Positions 53,739 to 62,744 of a stretch of 64,000 nt of DNA are shown in pieces. The DNA comes from Clostridiales bacterium (GTDB lineage: Bacteria > Bacillota > Clostridia > Lachnospirales > Cellulosilyticaceae), in assembly GCA_019418225.1 (NCBI GenBank), contig DYCF01000013.1:1-64000 (forward strand), in the 5' to 3' direction. A model generated the notes under the pieces. That model did no database searches. It was given only the letters and a program-made list of their open reading frames with translations, and was not told where the DNA came from. A program made the translations under genes and the position numbers. How positions within the stretch are numbered: position 1 is the first letter of the stretch; each line of letters opens with the position of its first letter.

Positions 53739-55163
53739 TTATTCAAATAATGCGGCCAAGTATGCTGTATCATACTCTAAGGCAAACTGAATTTCTCTTG
53801 CTGGGCTTGGTGGAGTAATGTACACATGGAATTTTATTTTGCCATCCATAATATCTGTTGTAGTGTTTTCTGCTTCTAAAAACTCTACGCGGCCACCTAA
53901 TATGTATTCTGCTGCTGTCATCCCATTAAGCCAAATATTTAAGCTATCTACTATGGTATCCACTAACCTTGGTGTAATTGGACCATCTACCTTTTGCCAA
54001 AAACTCTGAATAATCGTTTGTGCTACATAATAAAACATACGCTTCACTGGAATAAAGGCATCTTTAATATCTGTCACACCTGGATAACATGCGGTACGAT
54101 TACCCCACAGTTTCCAACCCCCACTAAAATTAATGGCTGTGACAATGCCTTGACCATTTAAATAATTGGCTTGATCAATCCCCAGAATAACCTCTTTATT
54201 ATCCTTTCCGACTAACCCATTTATCTGCAAATTATGATTAGACGGTGAAACATACGGCACGCCATCATTATTGGCATCCGTTTGACAAATTAAGCCTGCT
54301 AGCTGGGTACTCATGTGATAAATATCCTCACCTAAGCGTACCTTTGGCCAGCAAACTATCTGATTTTCATAAATGTAGTTATTTTTGTTTTTCCATGCCA
54401 CAACTTCTGTATATTGGCTAGCTTCTGTTACTGGTACATCCACTAATGCCATACACTTAAAGAAACCATTAATCGTTCCCGCCTTACTTGCCATCACTGC
54501 TGCCACACTCGGATTTTGACTAAACTTAGGTGCTACTAATTGTCCTGGGACTAATCCAAAACGTGGTAAAACTTGATGAATAAGTTCTAAGCCTAGTGCT
54601 TGTCCCTCTTGACTAATCCCACCTATAATATCATTTGCCGTCACTAAGCTGGCATCTAAATGTGCATAACTCACTTTAATGCTACTTCTGCTACCTTCTA
54701 GTAAGGTAATCACACATCCTCCTGCATCATTAAAGCTTAATGCATAAGTATCTGCCTCTAATGTTTTACCAGCTTCATCTTTTACTTTAACACTTTCTAA
54801 AAGTACTCCCTCGACTGCAAGAAGTGCTTCATTTTCTGTAACTGATAAAGTTTCCTCTTCAACCGTTACTTTATGCTTTTCTTTATCTAATACATTAATA
54901 AAAACAACAGGTGCCACACTAAAAAGTGTAAAATGTGATTTCATAAACTCACATAATGTATAACTTTCAAAGTTACTTAAATACCCTAAGGACTGTACTG
55001 CTTCAGCATAGCTATAACATAATACTGGCTCATTGACTTTAGGTGAAGTTGCTAAATGAATCGGTGCTGTCCCAATTACAACTGGTAAACCGACTAAAGC
55101 TTCTACTGGTGGCACGACACTTGTTGGAATTTCACTGGTATATACGCCATGTTGATACGCCAT
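53739..55163 (-). CDS. Phage tail sheath protein (FI-like)
   Basis: 474 residues. YQHGVYTSEIPTSVVPPVEA, GLPVVIGTAPIHLA, LKFSGGWKLWGNRTACYPG-like conserved block (INFSGGWKLWGNRTACYPG) and the C-terminal handshake region match phage sheath. It contracts to drive the tube. It overlaps the stop of the 92-residue gene by 1 nt. Confidence 0.9.
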   Translation of the reverse strand: MAYQHGVYTSEIPTSVVPPVEALVGLPVVIGTAPIHLATSPKVNEPVLCYSYAEAVQSLGYLSNFESYTLCEFMKSHFTLFSVAPVVFINVLDKEKHKVTVEEETLSVTENEALLAVEGVLLESVKVKDEAGKTLEADTYALSFNDAGGCVITLLEGSRSSIKVSYAHLDASLVTANDIIGGISQEGQALGLELIHQVLPRFGLVPGQLVAPKFSQNPSVAAVMASKAGTINGFFKCMALVDVPVTEASQYTEVVAWKNKNNYIYENQIVCWPKVRLGEDIYHMSTQLAGLICQTDANNDGVPYVSPSNHNLQINGLVGKDNKEVILGIDQANYLNGQGIVTAINFSGGWKLWGNRTACYPGVTDIKDAFIPVKRMFYYVAQTIIQSFWQKVDGPITPRLVDTIVDSLNIWLNGMTAAEYILGGRVEFLEAENTTTDIMDGKIKFHVYITPPSPAREIQFALEYDTAYLAALFE

Positions 55164-55441
55164 TAATTTTGACCTCCTTGTAAATAATTTTGTATTTGTA
55201 AGTACATCTTCTGCTCATAACTGCCCTTTACTAAAAGCTTTAACCTTGTGCTATTTAGTTTTTCTAAAGGCACAATAAGCCGTTCTACTGCTGGGCAACT
55301 TGCAATATGAATCTGCATAAATTGAGGAATGCCCATTAAAACAGTAAACTGTGGCATACCTGCTAAATGTGGGCCACAATACACCATTTTCTTTTCTTCT
55401 TCTTGTATCTTTTCTGTTTCCTTTTTCACACGACTTGCCAT
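55163..55441 (-). CDS. Small phage protein upstream of the sheath
   Basis: 92 residues. A charged start (RVKKETEKIQEEEKKM) leads to VYCGPHLAGMPQFTVLMGIP and SCPAVERLIVPLEKLNSTR. No family name is known to me. It sits between the tail-terminator-like gene and sheath and may be a sheath-assembly or tail-completion factor. Confidence 0.55.
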   Translation of the reverse strand: MASRVKKETEKIQEEEKKMVYCGPHLAGMPQFTVLMGIPQFMQIHIASCPAVERLIVPLEKLNSTRLKLLVKGSYEQKMYLQIQNYLQGGQN

Positions 55442-55446
55442 CTTTT

Positions 55447-55893
55447 TTACACTCCTTCCATTTGTAATTGTGGGATATTTAAAGTAAGCTCCATAAAACC
55501 AAAGAAATACGGATAAGGTTGCTCTTCTGGCATAGAGGTTTTAATAGGCCTTTCTATGGTATAAAAGTTAAACACTGGCCGAGTTAACACAGCCTTTTTA
55601 ACAAGTTCCATTAAATGCAGCACATCTACCCAGCCTTCTATCTCCTCACTATACACCCCCAAAATTAACTTTAAACTTAAGTGAGACTGTTCTTCTAATA
55701 TCATATCATTGCTATATCGCACAATAATATAAGGAAAATCCTCTTGCTCCTTATCTGCTTCTTGCAGTGGATCTAAATAACCTAATACAATTTGTGGGTC
55801 TTTAACGACATGTGACTTCGTTTTTAAATGGGCTTCTTTTACTGCTCCTTCAAGTACTGCTTTAAAGTCCTGCATCACCTGATAAACTGTCAC
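55447..55893 (-). CDS. Phage tail terminator/completion-like protein
   Basis: 148 residues. YLDPLQEADKEQEDFPYIIV and YSEEIEGWVDVLHLMELVKK resemble small tail-terminator proteins of contractile phages, and the order between minor tail Z and sheath agrees. Assignment is by position and pattern. Confidence 0.55.
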   Translation of the reverse strand: MTVYQVMQDFKAVLEGAVKEAHLKTKSHVVKDPQIVLGYLDPLQEADKEQEDFPYIIVRYSNDMILEEQSHLSLKLILGVYSEEIEGWVDVLHLMELVKKAVLTRPVFNFYTIERPIKTSMPEEQPYPYFFGFMELTLNIPQLQMEGV

Positions 55894-55905
55894 TGCTTAC
55901 CTCCT

Positions 55906-56466
55906 TTAATATTTCTTGAGTAATCGCGTCATTTCATGCTCCAAACGCGTATAAAACATATTGGTCATATCTTTTTGTACGGTATTTGATACATTTTGCC
56001 CTTTTGCCATATATGGAATAGAGGGTCCCATGATTTGCTTAATTGGTAATCTACTTTCCTTAGACCGTTCAAATACACCAATATGCCCTGATTTTGTTTG
56101 GGCAATAAATGCACCAGGTAAAGTTTTATACCCACCCTTTTTAACAGCTACTTTAAGGGCTGCTGGTCGCTTTTTGGTCACTGTCTTTGGCGTCGTTTTA
56201 AAACGAATTAAAGTCGTGACAGGTGCTGCAGATTTCACCACCCCACCTAATCGACTTACAGTAGCTTTTTGTAAACTTAAAGTGGCTTTCACATCTTTTG
56301 CTTTAATGGTAAATTCACTAGTGACTTCTTTACTAATGGTCATTCGCCCTTTTGTAATAGCCCGATTTGTGGCATTTGCTATGGCTCTTTTAGAACCATT
56401 GGGAATATTTTTAAGGGCTTTTTCCACACTTTTAATAACCTTTTGATCAACATTTATTTCTACCAT
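55906..56466 (-). CDS. Minor tail protein Z-like
   Basis: 186 residues, basic. KNIPNGSKRAIANATNRAITKG, in which NATNRAI and KGRMTISKEVTSEFTIKAKD are typical, matches the Minor_tail_Z family. It connects tail to connector in lambda-like heads. It overlaps the preceding gene by 7 nt. Confidence 0.75.
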   Translation of the reverse strand: MVEINVDQKVIKSVEKALKNIPNGSKRAIANATNRAITKGRMTISKEVTSEFTIKAKDVKATLSLQKATVSRLGGVVKSAAPVTTLIRFKTTPKTVTKKRPAALKVAVKKGGYKTLPGAFIAQTKSGHIGVFERSKESRLPIKQIMGPSIPYMAKGQNVSNTVQKDMTNMFYTRLEHEMTRLLKKY

Positions 56467-56777
56467 GATTCATTCGCACCTATGGCAATTTCATAAAGTC
56501 CCTCTTTTTCTTTGCAAGAAACAACTAAATAAATCTTGCCATCGAGTTTGAGTGTTTTGCCTTCTACAGGCCTACTCTTTAAATGCCTTGCTTCAACAAG
56601 TAAAAGTAAATCACCTAAATAAGTTCCCTCAGCTGCTTTCATTTGCCTTTTTTGAAGTTCATCCTCACCAATGATTAAAGGGACCGTTTGGTCCCCTAAC
56701 TCATGATACTGTGCAAATTCCATGACACTTATTAAATGCTCTAAATCTTGACTTAACTGGGCTTTAAATTTGTCCAT
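56460..56777 (-). CDS. Head-tail joining protein
   Basis: 105 residues. AQYHELGDQTVPLIIGEDEL and KTLKLDGKIYLVVSCKEKEG fit small lambda-FII/gp17-like joining proteins. It lies between a connector-like gene and minor tail Z. It overlaps the upstream gene by 14 nt. Confidence 0.6.
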   Translation of the reverse strand: MDKFKAQLSQDLEHLISVMEFAQYHELGDQTVPLIIGEDELQKRQMKAAEGTYLGDLLLLVEARHLKSRPVEGKTLKLDGKIYLVVSCKEKEGLYEIAIGANESW

Positions 56778-57120
56778 CTTCCACTTCCTCTATGTAATCT
56801 ATAATCTGTGCCACAAGTTCCGGATGCTTAAGTCCTAAATCTAAATTTAGACCAATAGATGCTGCATATTCTACTAACTCTTGCTTCTTCATCTTTTCTA
56901 AGGCCTCAGTATCTAAATAAGCTACTGTATCCTCTTGGTCATCAAAGTCTTGTGCTTCATCTTGTATAACTTGCGCTTGATGTTGTACACATTCTGCCAC
57001 ACCTAAGTGAATTAAGCGCTGGCCTTCTGCCTCTGAGATTTCTATACAGTCACCTTTTCGGTATTGGACAAGTTGCCTATTTTCTCTTGTTGCAATCTTT
57101 GCTAATACTTTTAAAACCAT
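56764..57120 (-). CDS. Connector-like phage protein with HeH/LEM-like end
   Basis: 118 residues. The front (RKGDCIEISEAEGQRLIHLG) resembles DUF-type head-completion proteins, and the end (ALEKMKKQELVEYAASIGLN) looks like a HeH/LEM or SAP-type helical hairpin, common in phage proteins of this position. It follows capsid and may bind DNA ends at the connector. Confidence 0.55.
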   Translation of the reverse strand: MVLKVLAKIATRENRQLVQYRKGDCIEISEAEGQRLIHLGVAECVQHQAQVIQDEAQDFDDQEDTVAYLDTEALEKMKKQELVEYAASIGLNLDLGLKHPELVAQIIDYIEEVEDGQI

Positions 57121-57132
57121 AAGTCACCTCCA

Positions 57133-58149
57133 TTATTTAACTACTGCCACATACCAACCATCTACATCATAAGGTCTAGGGACTGGGCGTGAAGTCATTC
57201 TTAACATCTTACGTTCATTTTCATGATCCACCCAAAACTTAGGTACCATTTCAAAGTCATAGGTCACAAAATCTTCTCCCTCTAACTGTGTCACTGCACT
57301 ATACTCAATAGACCCTACTGTTTCAGGTAATAGCAGCACATGTCCTCCAGGTAACATTGGTTGCTCTTCACCTTCATCATCAATAAACCATTCATCATAA
57401 CAATAAATATCTAAATCTAGTTCAATAAGTCTACCTAAGAAAGTGAGTGACGGATCTACCACCCTTGGAGTAATATCTGCTGTTTTGAGATTTAATAAAT
57501 TTAGTTCTTCTTGTACGGCTTTATTTTGCTTAAAGAGCTGATACACATCAGACGCCATTAAACAAATCTTAGGTGCCTTGCCAGTCTTTTTAATAATTTC
57601 TTTACGCCATCTTGTTAAATCCTCTAAAATACCAGCTGTGGTGGTATCCCATTTTGCTTCACCAGTTAAAATTTCTTTGTTATCAAACTGATAATCAATT
57701 TGAATATCTAAACCTTCTTCTTCATCTTGAATATCAATACAACCATTTAAAATGATTTCGCGGCACATCCATTCTTTACGTCTTAAAATATATTCTTCTA
57801 GTTCACTTAAATCAGCGGCTAATATTTCCCTACTTCTTTGGGCAGGTGTTTTATTGCTATAAATACTTTCGCCTAACGACTTTTGTGAAATATCATCTGC
57901 TGTGGTCATACGTTCTGGTGCAATTTTAGGCGCCTTAATGAGCCTACTTGAATAACCTGCTCTTGTAATCAGCTTACCGCCTTTACGTTTGGCTACAAAA
58001 GGTGCCATCAGACGTTTTCCCTTTTTTGTTTCAATTTCTAACAATTCCTGCACATGCACCTGTGAATGTGGAAAGAAGCCTGTAAAAAAGCTTCTCATAG
58101 GTGTTCTAAGTTCTAAAGCTTGTAACATTGCTTTTGTTGTAATTGGCAT
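57133..58149 (-). CDS. Major capsid protein E (lambda E-like)
   Basis: 338 residues. MRSFFTGFFPHSQVHVQELLE, QRSREILAADLSELEEYILR and RRKEWMCREIILNG are typical of phage_cap_E. It forms the HK97-fold head shell. It follows the decoration protein by 3 nt, the usual order protease-decoration-capsid. Confidence 0.9.
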   Translation of the reverse strand: MPITTKAMLQALELRTPMRSFFTGFFPHSQVHVQELLEIETKKGKRLMAPFVAKRKGGKLITRAGYSSRLIKAPKIAPERMTTADDISQKSLGESIYSNKTPAQRSREILAADLSELEEYILRRKEWMCREIILNGCIDIQDEEEGLDIQIDYQFDNKEILTGEAKWDTTTAGILEDLTRWRKEIIKKTGKAPKICLMASDVYQLFKQNKAVQEELNLLNLKTADITPRVVDPSLTFLGRLIELDLDIYCYDEWFIDDEGEEQPMLPGGHVLLLPETVGSIEYSAVTQLEGEDFVTYDFEMVPKFWVDHENERKMLRMTSRPVPRPYDVDGWYVAVVK

Positions 58150-58152
58150 AAT

Positions 58153-58527
58153 TTATCCCTCCATCACGCAATCTGTAAAGATGCCTAGTTCTCTTAATTG
58201 TGTTTCATAATGTGCTAAAGTTGTTCCCTCTGCAAAGCTTAAAGCTGCTGCATTAAAATCACCTGTCAAATACACCTCGGCAATGGCATAATCTGCTGCT
58301 TCACTACTTGTGACAAGCTCATCTGTTAAAATGCCATAAACCTGCTCTTCAGTTTTAGTATGATTTGCTAAACTCCCTTTTTTCTCGGCATCTAGTGCAA
58401 TGATGCTGCCTCTTTTTAAAATACCTTGTCCGCCATTAAGCTTCACAAAACCTGTTTTAACAGGAATCTTCGTACTTGCAAATAACTGATCTGCTGTCAC
58501 TGTTATCCCCTGTGTCACATAATCCAT
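58153..58527 (-). CDS. Head decoration protein D
   Basis: 124 residues. FVKLNGGQGILKRGSIIALD, GILTDELVTSSEAADYAIAE and VYLTGDFNAAAL fit the lambda gpD-like HDPD family. It trimerises on the capsid surface and stabilises the head. It overlaps the protease stop by 1 nt. Confidence 0.85.
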   Translation of the reverse strand: MDYVTQGITVTADQLFASTKIPVKTGFVKLNGGQGILKRGSIIALDAEKKGSLANHTKTEEQVYGILTDELVTSSEAADYAIAEVYLTGDFNAAALSFAEGTTLAHYETQLRELGIFTDCVMEG

Positions 58528-59642
58528 TATCTTGCCCTCCTTGTATCTTTATTCATAGCGGCGGCAAGTGCAGCTGCCTCAACATCTTCTTGTGTTTCAT
58601 GACTTGGTGTAAGTTCTGCCCCAATATGCTGGACCCCTGACGCCTCACTATCTTGTGCCAAGTGATTTAAAAACTGTTGGCCTTTCTTAGACGCCTCTTG
58701 TAAGGCATTAAAAGCTAACTCCTGGGCATTCATAGGCTTGGTATACTTGGCAGCCTCCACCATTTCTGCTGGAATACTATTTGAAATTTGTTCAATGCCT
58801 TGAATACGTTGTCTCTCAGCTTGAATGCCCTCCTCTTTACCCTCATTACGAATTTGATTCACTAAATCAGGGTATTGTGCTTTTAATTCATCTAATGTCA
58901 TTGTTTGTTCTCCTTCCTCTGCTTTTGCATTTAATTGATGTTTTAATGTATTTGTGGGAATGTTTGGTCCTATTGATGTCTGCATATATTTAGCCTTAAA
59001 AGCCTCTACATTCCCGCATTTAATGAGCTCATTCACAATATCTGTATTAGGCATAATAAAACCTTCATGTAAGGCTGCCACAGGCTGTAATGGCATGGTA
59101 TCTTCTAACTGACCTTCTTCTACAAACATGATTTTATCCACTAATTTGAGATTTAAGGCCTGCTGCGGTGTGAGCCAGGTTTCATTATTCATCAGCTCTT
59201 TTACTTCTGCTTCACTCATACCGGTTTTAAGTCTATAAGCATTTACAAGGGTACGGTCTACTACCTGTAACATTTGACTGGTATCCTCCATGGAACGATA
59301 ATTCCCTTCATTGCCTGTAGAAGCGCAGTGAATCATCACCTCCCCTGTAGGACTTATCCAACATTCTGCTGCCATAGCTACAATACTGGCAGCACTGGCG
59401 GCAAGACCTACAATTTTATTTAAAACCTTGCCCTTATAGTCTTTTAAAGCTGTATAAATTTCACTGCCCACATAAGTCGAACCCCCATAAGAATTAATAT
59501 GGACCTCTACATCTTCACCCTTTGCCTCCTCTAAGGCCCTAGTTACCATATTTGCAGTTGTATATGGATACCCTAGCCAGGCATAGGCCCATTCATATTC
59601 TTGTGGGATAATAAACCCTTTCACATTAATAATCTTTGGCAA
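58527..59642 (-). CDS. ClpP-like prohead protease with scaffold domain
   Basis: 371 residues from TTG 59642 behind AGGAGAGGGGG. VHINSYGGSTYVGSEIYTAL, GLAASAASIVAMAAECWI (nucleophile Ser) and GEVMIHCAST (His) are S14/ClpP-type catalytic features; Asp is probably in the following helix. The C-terminal 170 residues are charged and helical (MTLDELKAQYPDLVNQIRNE), suitable as internal scaffold that is removed on maturation. Confidence 0.9.
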   Translation of the reverse strand: MPKIINVKGFIIPQEYEWAYAWLGYPYTTANMVTRALEEAKGEDVEVHINSYGGSTYVGSEIYTALKDYKGKVLNKIVGLAASAASIVAMAAECWISPTGEVMIHCASTGNEGNYRSMEDTSQMLQVVDRTLVNAYRLKTGMSEAEVKELMNNETWLTPQQALNLKLVDKIMFVEEGQLEDTMPLQPVAALHEGFIMPNTDIVNELIKCGNVEAFKAKYMQTSIGPNIPTNTLKHQLNAKAEEGEQTMTLDELKAQYPDLVNQIRNEGKEEGIQAERQRIQGIEQISNSIPAEMVEAAKYTKPMNAQELAFNALQEASKKGQQFLNHLAQDSEASGVQHIGAELTPSHETQEDVEAAALAAAMNKDTRRAR

Positions 59643-59644
59643 TT

Positions 59645-61204
59645 TTACGCCCCCTCTCCTTTTGATATGGCTTGCATTTTTTCATTTTCTAAAACTAACT
59701 GCTCAATATTGCGGTCAAAGTCGCCACCATTCATTTCAATGGTTTCGCGTTCTCTGGTTGAAAAGCCATTTTCCACACGTTTAGCTGCTGCAGTTACTTC
59801 TTTAACAGGGTCTAATTGCCCCGGTGCTGGACCATTCCAATCTGCCCTTGAATAAGCCTTGCGAATGGCAGGATCATTAAAGAAACCGGGTGCCTGAATA
59901 CGCCCTCTTGCTACTGCTTCACAAAGCCATATTTCATAAATCGGCTGACAAAAATCATTAGCAAACCAAGTTCGGCGCATTTTAAAAGCCTTCCACGCTT
60001 CCAGTAAAGCCGCTCTGCTGGCTGAATAACTGGATGTGAAAGACTTCGTTAAAAGTTCATAAGGTATTTCTAGGGCTGCCCCTATATATTTGGCCATTGC
60101 CGACACAAAACCATCAAAATTTACATTCGGCCTTTTTGCATCGGCAATCTCGATACTTTCTCCCTCATTTAAAATGTTAATGGCACCTGGTCCTAACTTA
60201 TAATCTGGTGTTTCAATGGGTACCTCTTCATCCACCACACCTTCAAAATCTCTAGCGGTTTCAGCTGGTGACTCAGATTTTACAAATACAGTAAAAAATG
60301 CATTAATTACTGCTGCCATCAGCTCTGCTTCCGTATACCTTGTCAGTTGCTTCAAACTTTCAATTACAGTGGCTAAATAAGGCACACCGCGATATTGATC
60401 CGGTCTTTCAGCTTCCATAACCTGCAATACATTAGGCAAACCTGTTTGTGCACCAAACGCCTCTACTCTTCGCCATTCTTTTTGTACATCTAGGCTAGAA
60501 TCCGGATAGGCATTACAAATATGATACGCAACCACTGCACCTTCCTTATCTATCTCCACCCCATTGTAAATGCGGTTCCCATTAGGTGCCTTATATCTTA
60601 AATTTAGATAATCTCCTGTAGCTCGTGGTGTGGCAATGCGGTCACCTTCAATTAAATGTACTTTAAGACCATAGGGCATATAATCAGTTGTTGGTAAATG
60701 CTTAATAAGTGCAAAACAATCGCCATTAATCAGCCAGGACATTAACGCCACCTGCTGTAATTCATAAAAATCATTCAGGCCTAAATTGTCACAACGCTTA
60801 GACTCTGCCCACAGGTTAAATTCTCTTTCAATTTGCTTTTCTAATTAATCAGCAGCTTCATGACTTATACCCAAAGCCTTAAAATCAACACGACTTTTAA
60901 GTTTAAGACCTGCCCCTACTACATTGGTACGATTTGTCTTAATGGCACTGGTGGCTAAAGGTGCTGTCATAAATAAACTTCTAGACCGTTGCCTTAAAGT
61001 ATTTAGATTTAAGTCAATATCCTCTTGGGGACTTAAACTCTCTGCATACCAACCTTTCATGGCATTTCTTTTTGTACTGGCACCGCCTTCATCATAACCA
61101 CTATTTTGAATGCTCCTCACCATATTCAGTTTTATTCGAGCCGCCTCACGCTTTAGCGCCACCTGCGGGCTTACCAATTCCCAAAACCTATCTACAGCAT
61201 TCAC
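59645..61204 (-). pseudogene. Phage portal protein (lambda B-like), broken by an in-frame TAA
   Basis: The gene would encode about 519 residues. An N-terminal part (MKGWYAESLSPQEDIDLNLN, SLFMTAPLATSAIKTNRTNV) is followed after HEAAD by TAA at 60845-60847. The same frame then runs on with LEKQIEREFNLWAESKRCDN, NDFYELQQVALMSWLINGDC and 368 residues to the normal end (ALEIPYELLTKSFTSSYSAS, YEIWLCEAV). No indel is present and the flanking protein matches the Portal_2 pattern, so one base change explains the break. A residue such as Glu or Gln is expected at the stop. Without readthrough no head could package DNA. Confidence 0.9.
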
Positions 61205-61216
61205 TATTTCACCTCC

Positions 61217-61438
61217 TTATCTATCCATTGGAATAATCCGCCTGACTTTCTTCGTTTTATTTTCTAATTGTAAAACCTTAGCTTCTAGCTGCTTAATCGC
61301 CGCTCTTACTTCACTTAAATTGGCTCTTGTTAAAGACCGACTCCCTATGGTATAAGATTGGCTCATTAAAATAGCAGCTTCTGCATCATAATACATTTGC
61401 AGCCGCTGCTTAGTCACGGTTAATAAACTCGTATTCAT
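61217..61438 (-). CDS. Small head protein (DUF6148/gpW-like)
   Basis: 73 residues. YYDAEAAILMSQSYTIGSRS and LTRANLSEVRAAIKQLEAKV are the hallmark of small proteins encoded just before portal (gpW/DUF6148). They help join head and tail in related phages. It starts at ATG 61438. Confidence 0.8.
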   Translation of the reverse strand: MNTSLLTVTKQRLQMYYDAEAAILMSQSYTIGSRSLTRANLSEVRAAIKQLEAKVLQLENKTKKVRRIIPMDR

Positions 61439-61513
61439 TCAGTTTTCGCCCTTTCAGTTTGAACTTTAAATTAACATCTAAAAATTTGGCTACCATTGAT
61501 ACTTAGATATAAG

Positions 61514-61542
61514 AATAGGACCTCCTTGTAGGAAGTCCTATT
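61514..61542. terminator. Weak stem-loop after the AbiJ-like cargo gene
   Basis: AATAGGAC pairs with GTCCTATT, with TCCT/AGGA inside and a TGT loop. T-tracts are short on both strands, so termination would be partial. It lies in the 271-nt gap between the cargo gene and the head genes. Confidence 0.45.
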
Positions 61543-61709
61543 TTAAATAACTATTTTTTTGCTTGATGCAAATCTATCTTAATACTTTTTTAATATCTTG
61601 TAACGTCATCATACTTTAAATTCAGAAGTATGTAATTTGATTTTAGCCTAACAATATGTTCTATAGTTATGTTACATTTCTTAAAAAAATATAAGATAAT
61701 CTGTATTTT

Positions 61710-62615
61710 TTATCCTAAGTATTGTATAGCTAATGCAATTAGTGATAAACAACGATTAAAAAGATAATCGTAATGACGAACATCAATAATATCAATCTTA
61801 TTCGTTTCATGATGACGTATGCGATATTCATTTCCAATCTTTGTCAACTCAGCAAATTCAGCATCAAATAACTTAATAAAGTTACTATTTCCACCTGCTA
61901 TATCATTTATTATGTTTCCTACTGACTGCTTCTTATTTAGTGTTATATAGTAAGTTTTGAGACGTTCTAACGCATCCCAAATCTTTTCTACGGAATCTTG
62001 TCGAGCTGCAGAATTAGGTGTCTTATATAATGCAATAGCATCCTCCAACAACTCTTTTAAACCTAACTCCTGTATCGCTGCACAATTATTTTCAATTTCT
62101 ACTGTAAGCGGACTATTCTCAATAATTCTTTCAATAATTTTCTCATCTGTCAGTTCATAAAGTACTCCTGCTTCAATAAATATCTCATTTACTTCCTCTT
62201 GAAAAACCTCAAATACATTTGAAGTATTTAAACACGCTATCTCTTTATAATTTCGATAAGTTGTATTATTCCACTCTTCAGAAATATCTTTAATATTTTG
62301 TGCGATATACTCTATAAGATCTAAAAGTGCATACTGGTCATATTGATCATCATATGTTGGTGCACAAATTCTATCATTTTCATTTCTAAAAAGAGCCGGA
62401 ATCTTCACCTTAATCTTAGTGACAAATCCTCTTTCATCAAATGTAACATAATCTTGATTAAGAAAGTCATAATGACAATTTAAAGTAAAAATATGTGTTA
62501 AGTTCTTTTGATATTTTCTACAACAATCTAAAAGTAATGAATAGACATCACTACTAATAGAATATGTTTTTTCTCGTGGTGCTCTTACACCATGTCTTTC
62601 ACTATATAATTTCAT
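61710..62615 (-). CDS. AbiJ-like protein, cargo gene between terminase and head genes
   Basis: 301 residues. The N-terminus MKLYSERHGVRAPREKTYSI resembles AbiJ N-terminal domains ('..FSeRhG..'), which are found in abortive-infection proteins. The end (YRIRHHETNKIDIIDVRHYD) resembles the C-terminal part of Abi/HEPN-like proteins with clustered Arg and His. It lies between terminase and the gpW/DUF6148 gene, normally adjacent, and is flanked by 129 and 271 nt of AT-rich non-coding DNA. It is an inserted cargo gene with its own transcription unit. Abortive infection is inferred from similarity and context. Confidence 0.65.
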   Translation of the reverse strand: MKLYSERHGVRAPREKTYSISSDVYSLLLDCCRKYQKNLTHIFTLNCHYDFLNQDYVTFDERGFVTKIKVKIPALFRNENDRICAPTYDDQYDQYALLDLIEYIAQNIKDISEEWNNTTYRNYKEIACLNTSNVFEVFQEEVNEIFIEAGVLYELTDEKIIERIIENSPLTVEIENNCAAIQELGLKELLEDAIALYKTPNSAARQDSVEKIWDALERLKTYYITLNKKQSVGNIINDIAGGNSNFIKLFDAEFAELTKIGNEYRIRHHETNKIDIIDVRHYDYLFNRCLSLIALAIQYLG

Positions 62616-62744
62616 AATTCATCTCCCTAAATTCTAATTTACTAGCATATAAAAGTTCTATTTATTCTTAGTATAATACAATTCAGGATGGTTTGTATAT
62701 TATCTTGTCTAACAATACCTATTTTTTCCTTATATATATCAGCT

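Noticed and set aside
59645..60751. Portal as a separate 368-residue gene starting at GTG 60751
   Set aside because: The conserved portal residues continue in the same frame across 31 codons before this GTG to the TAA, so this is one broken gene.
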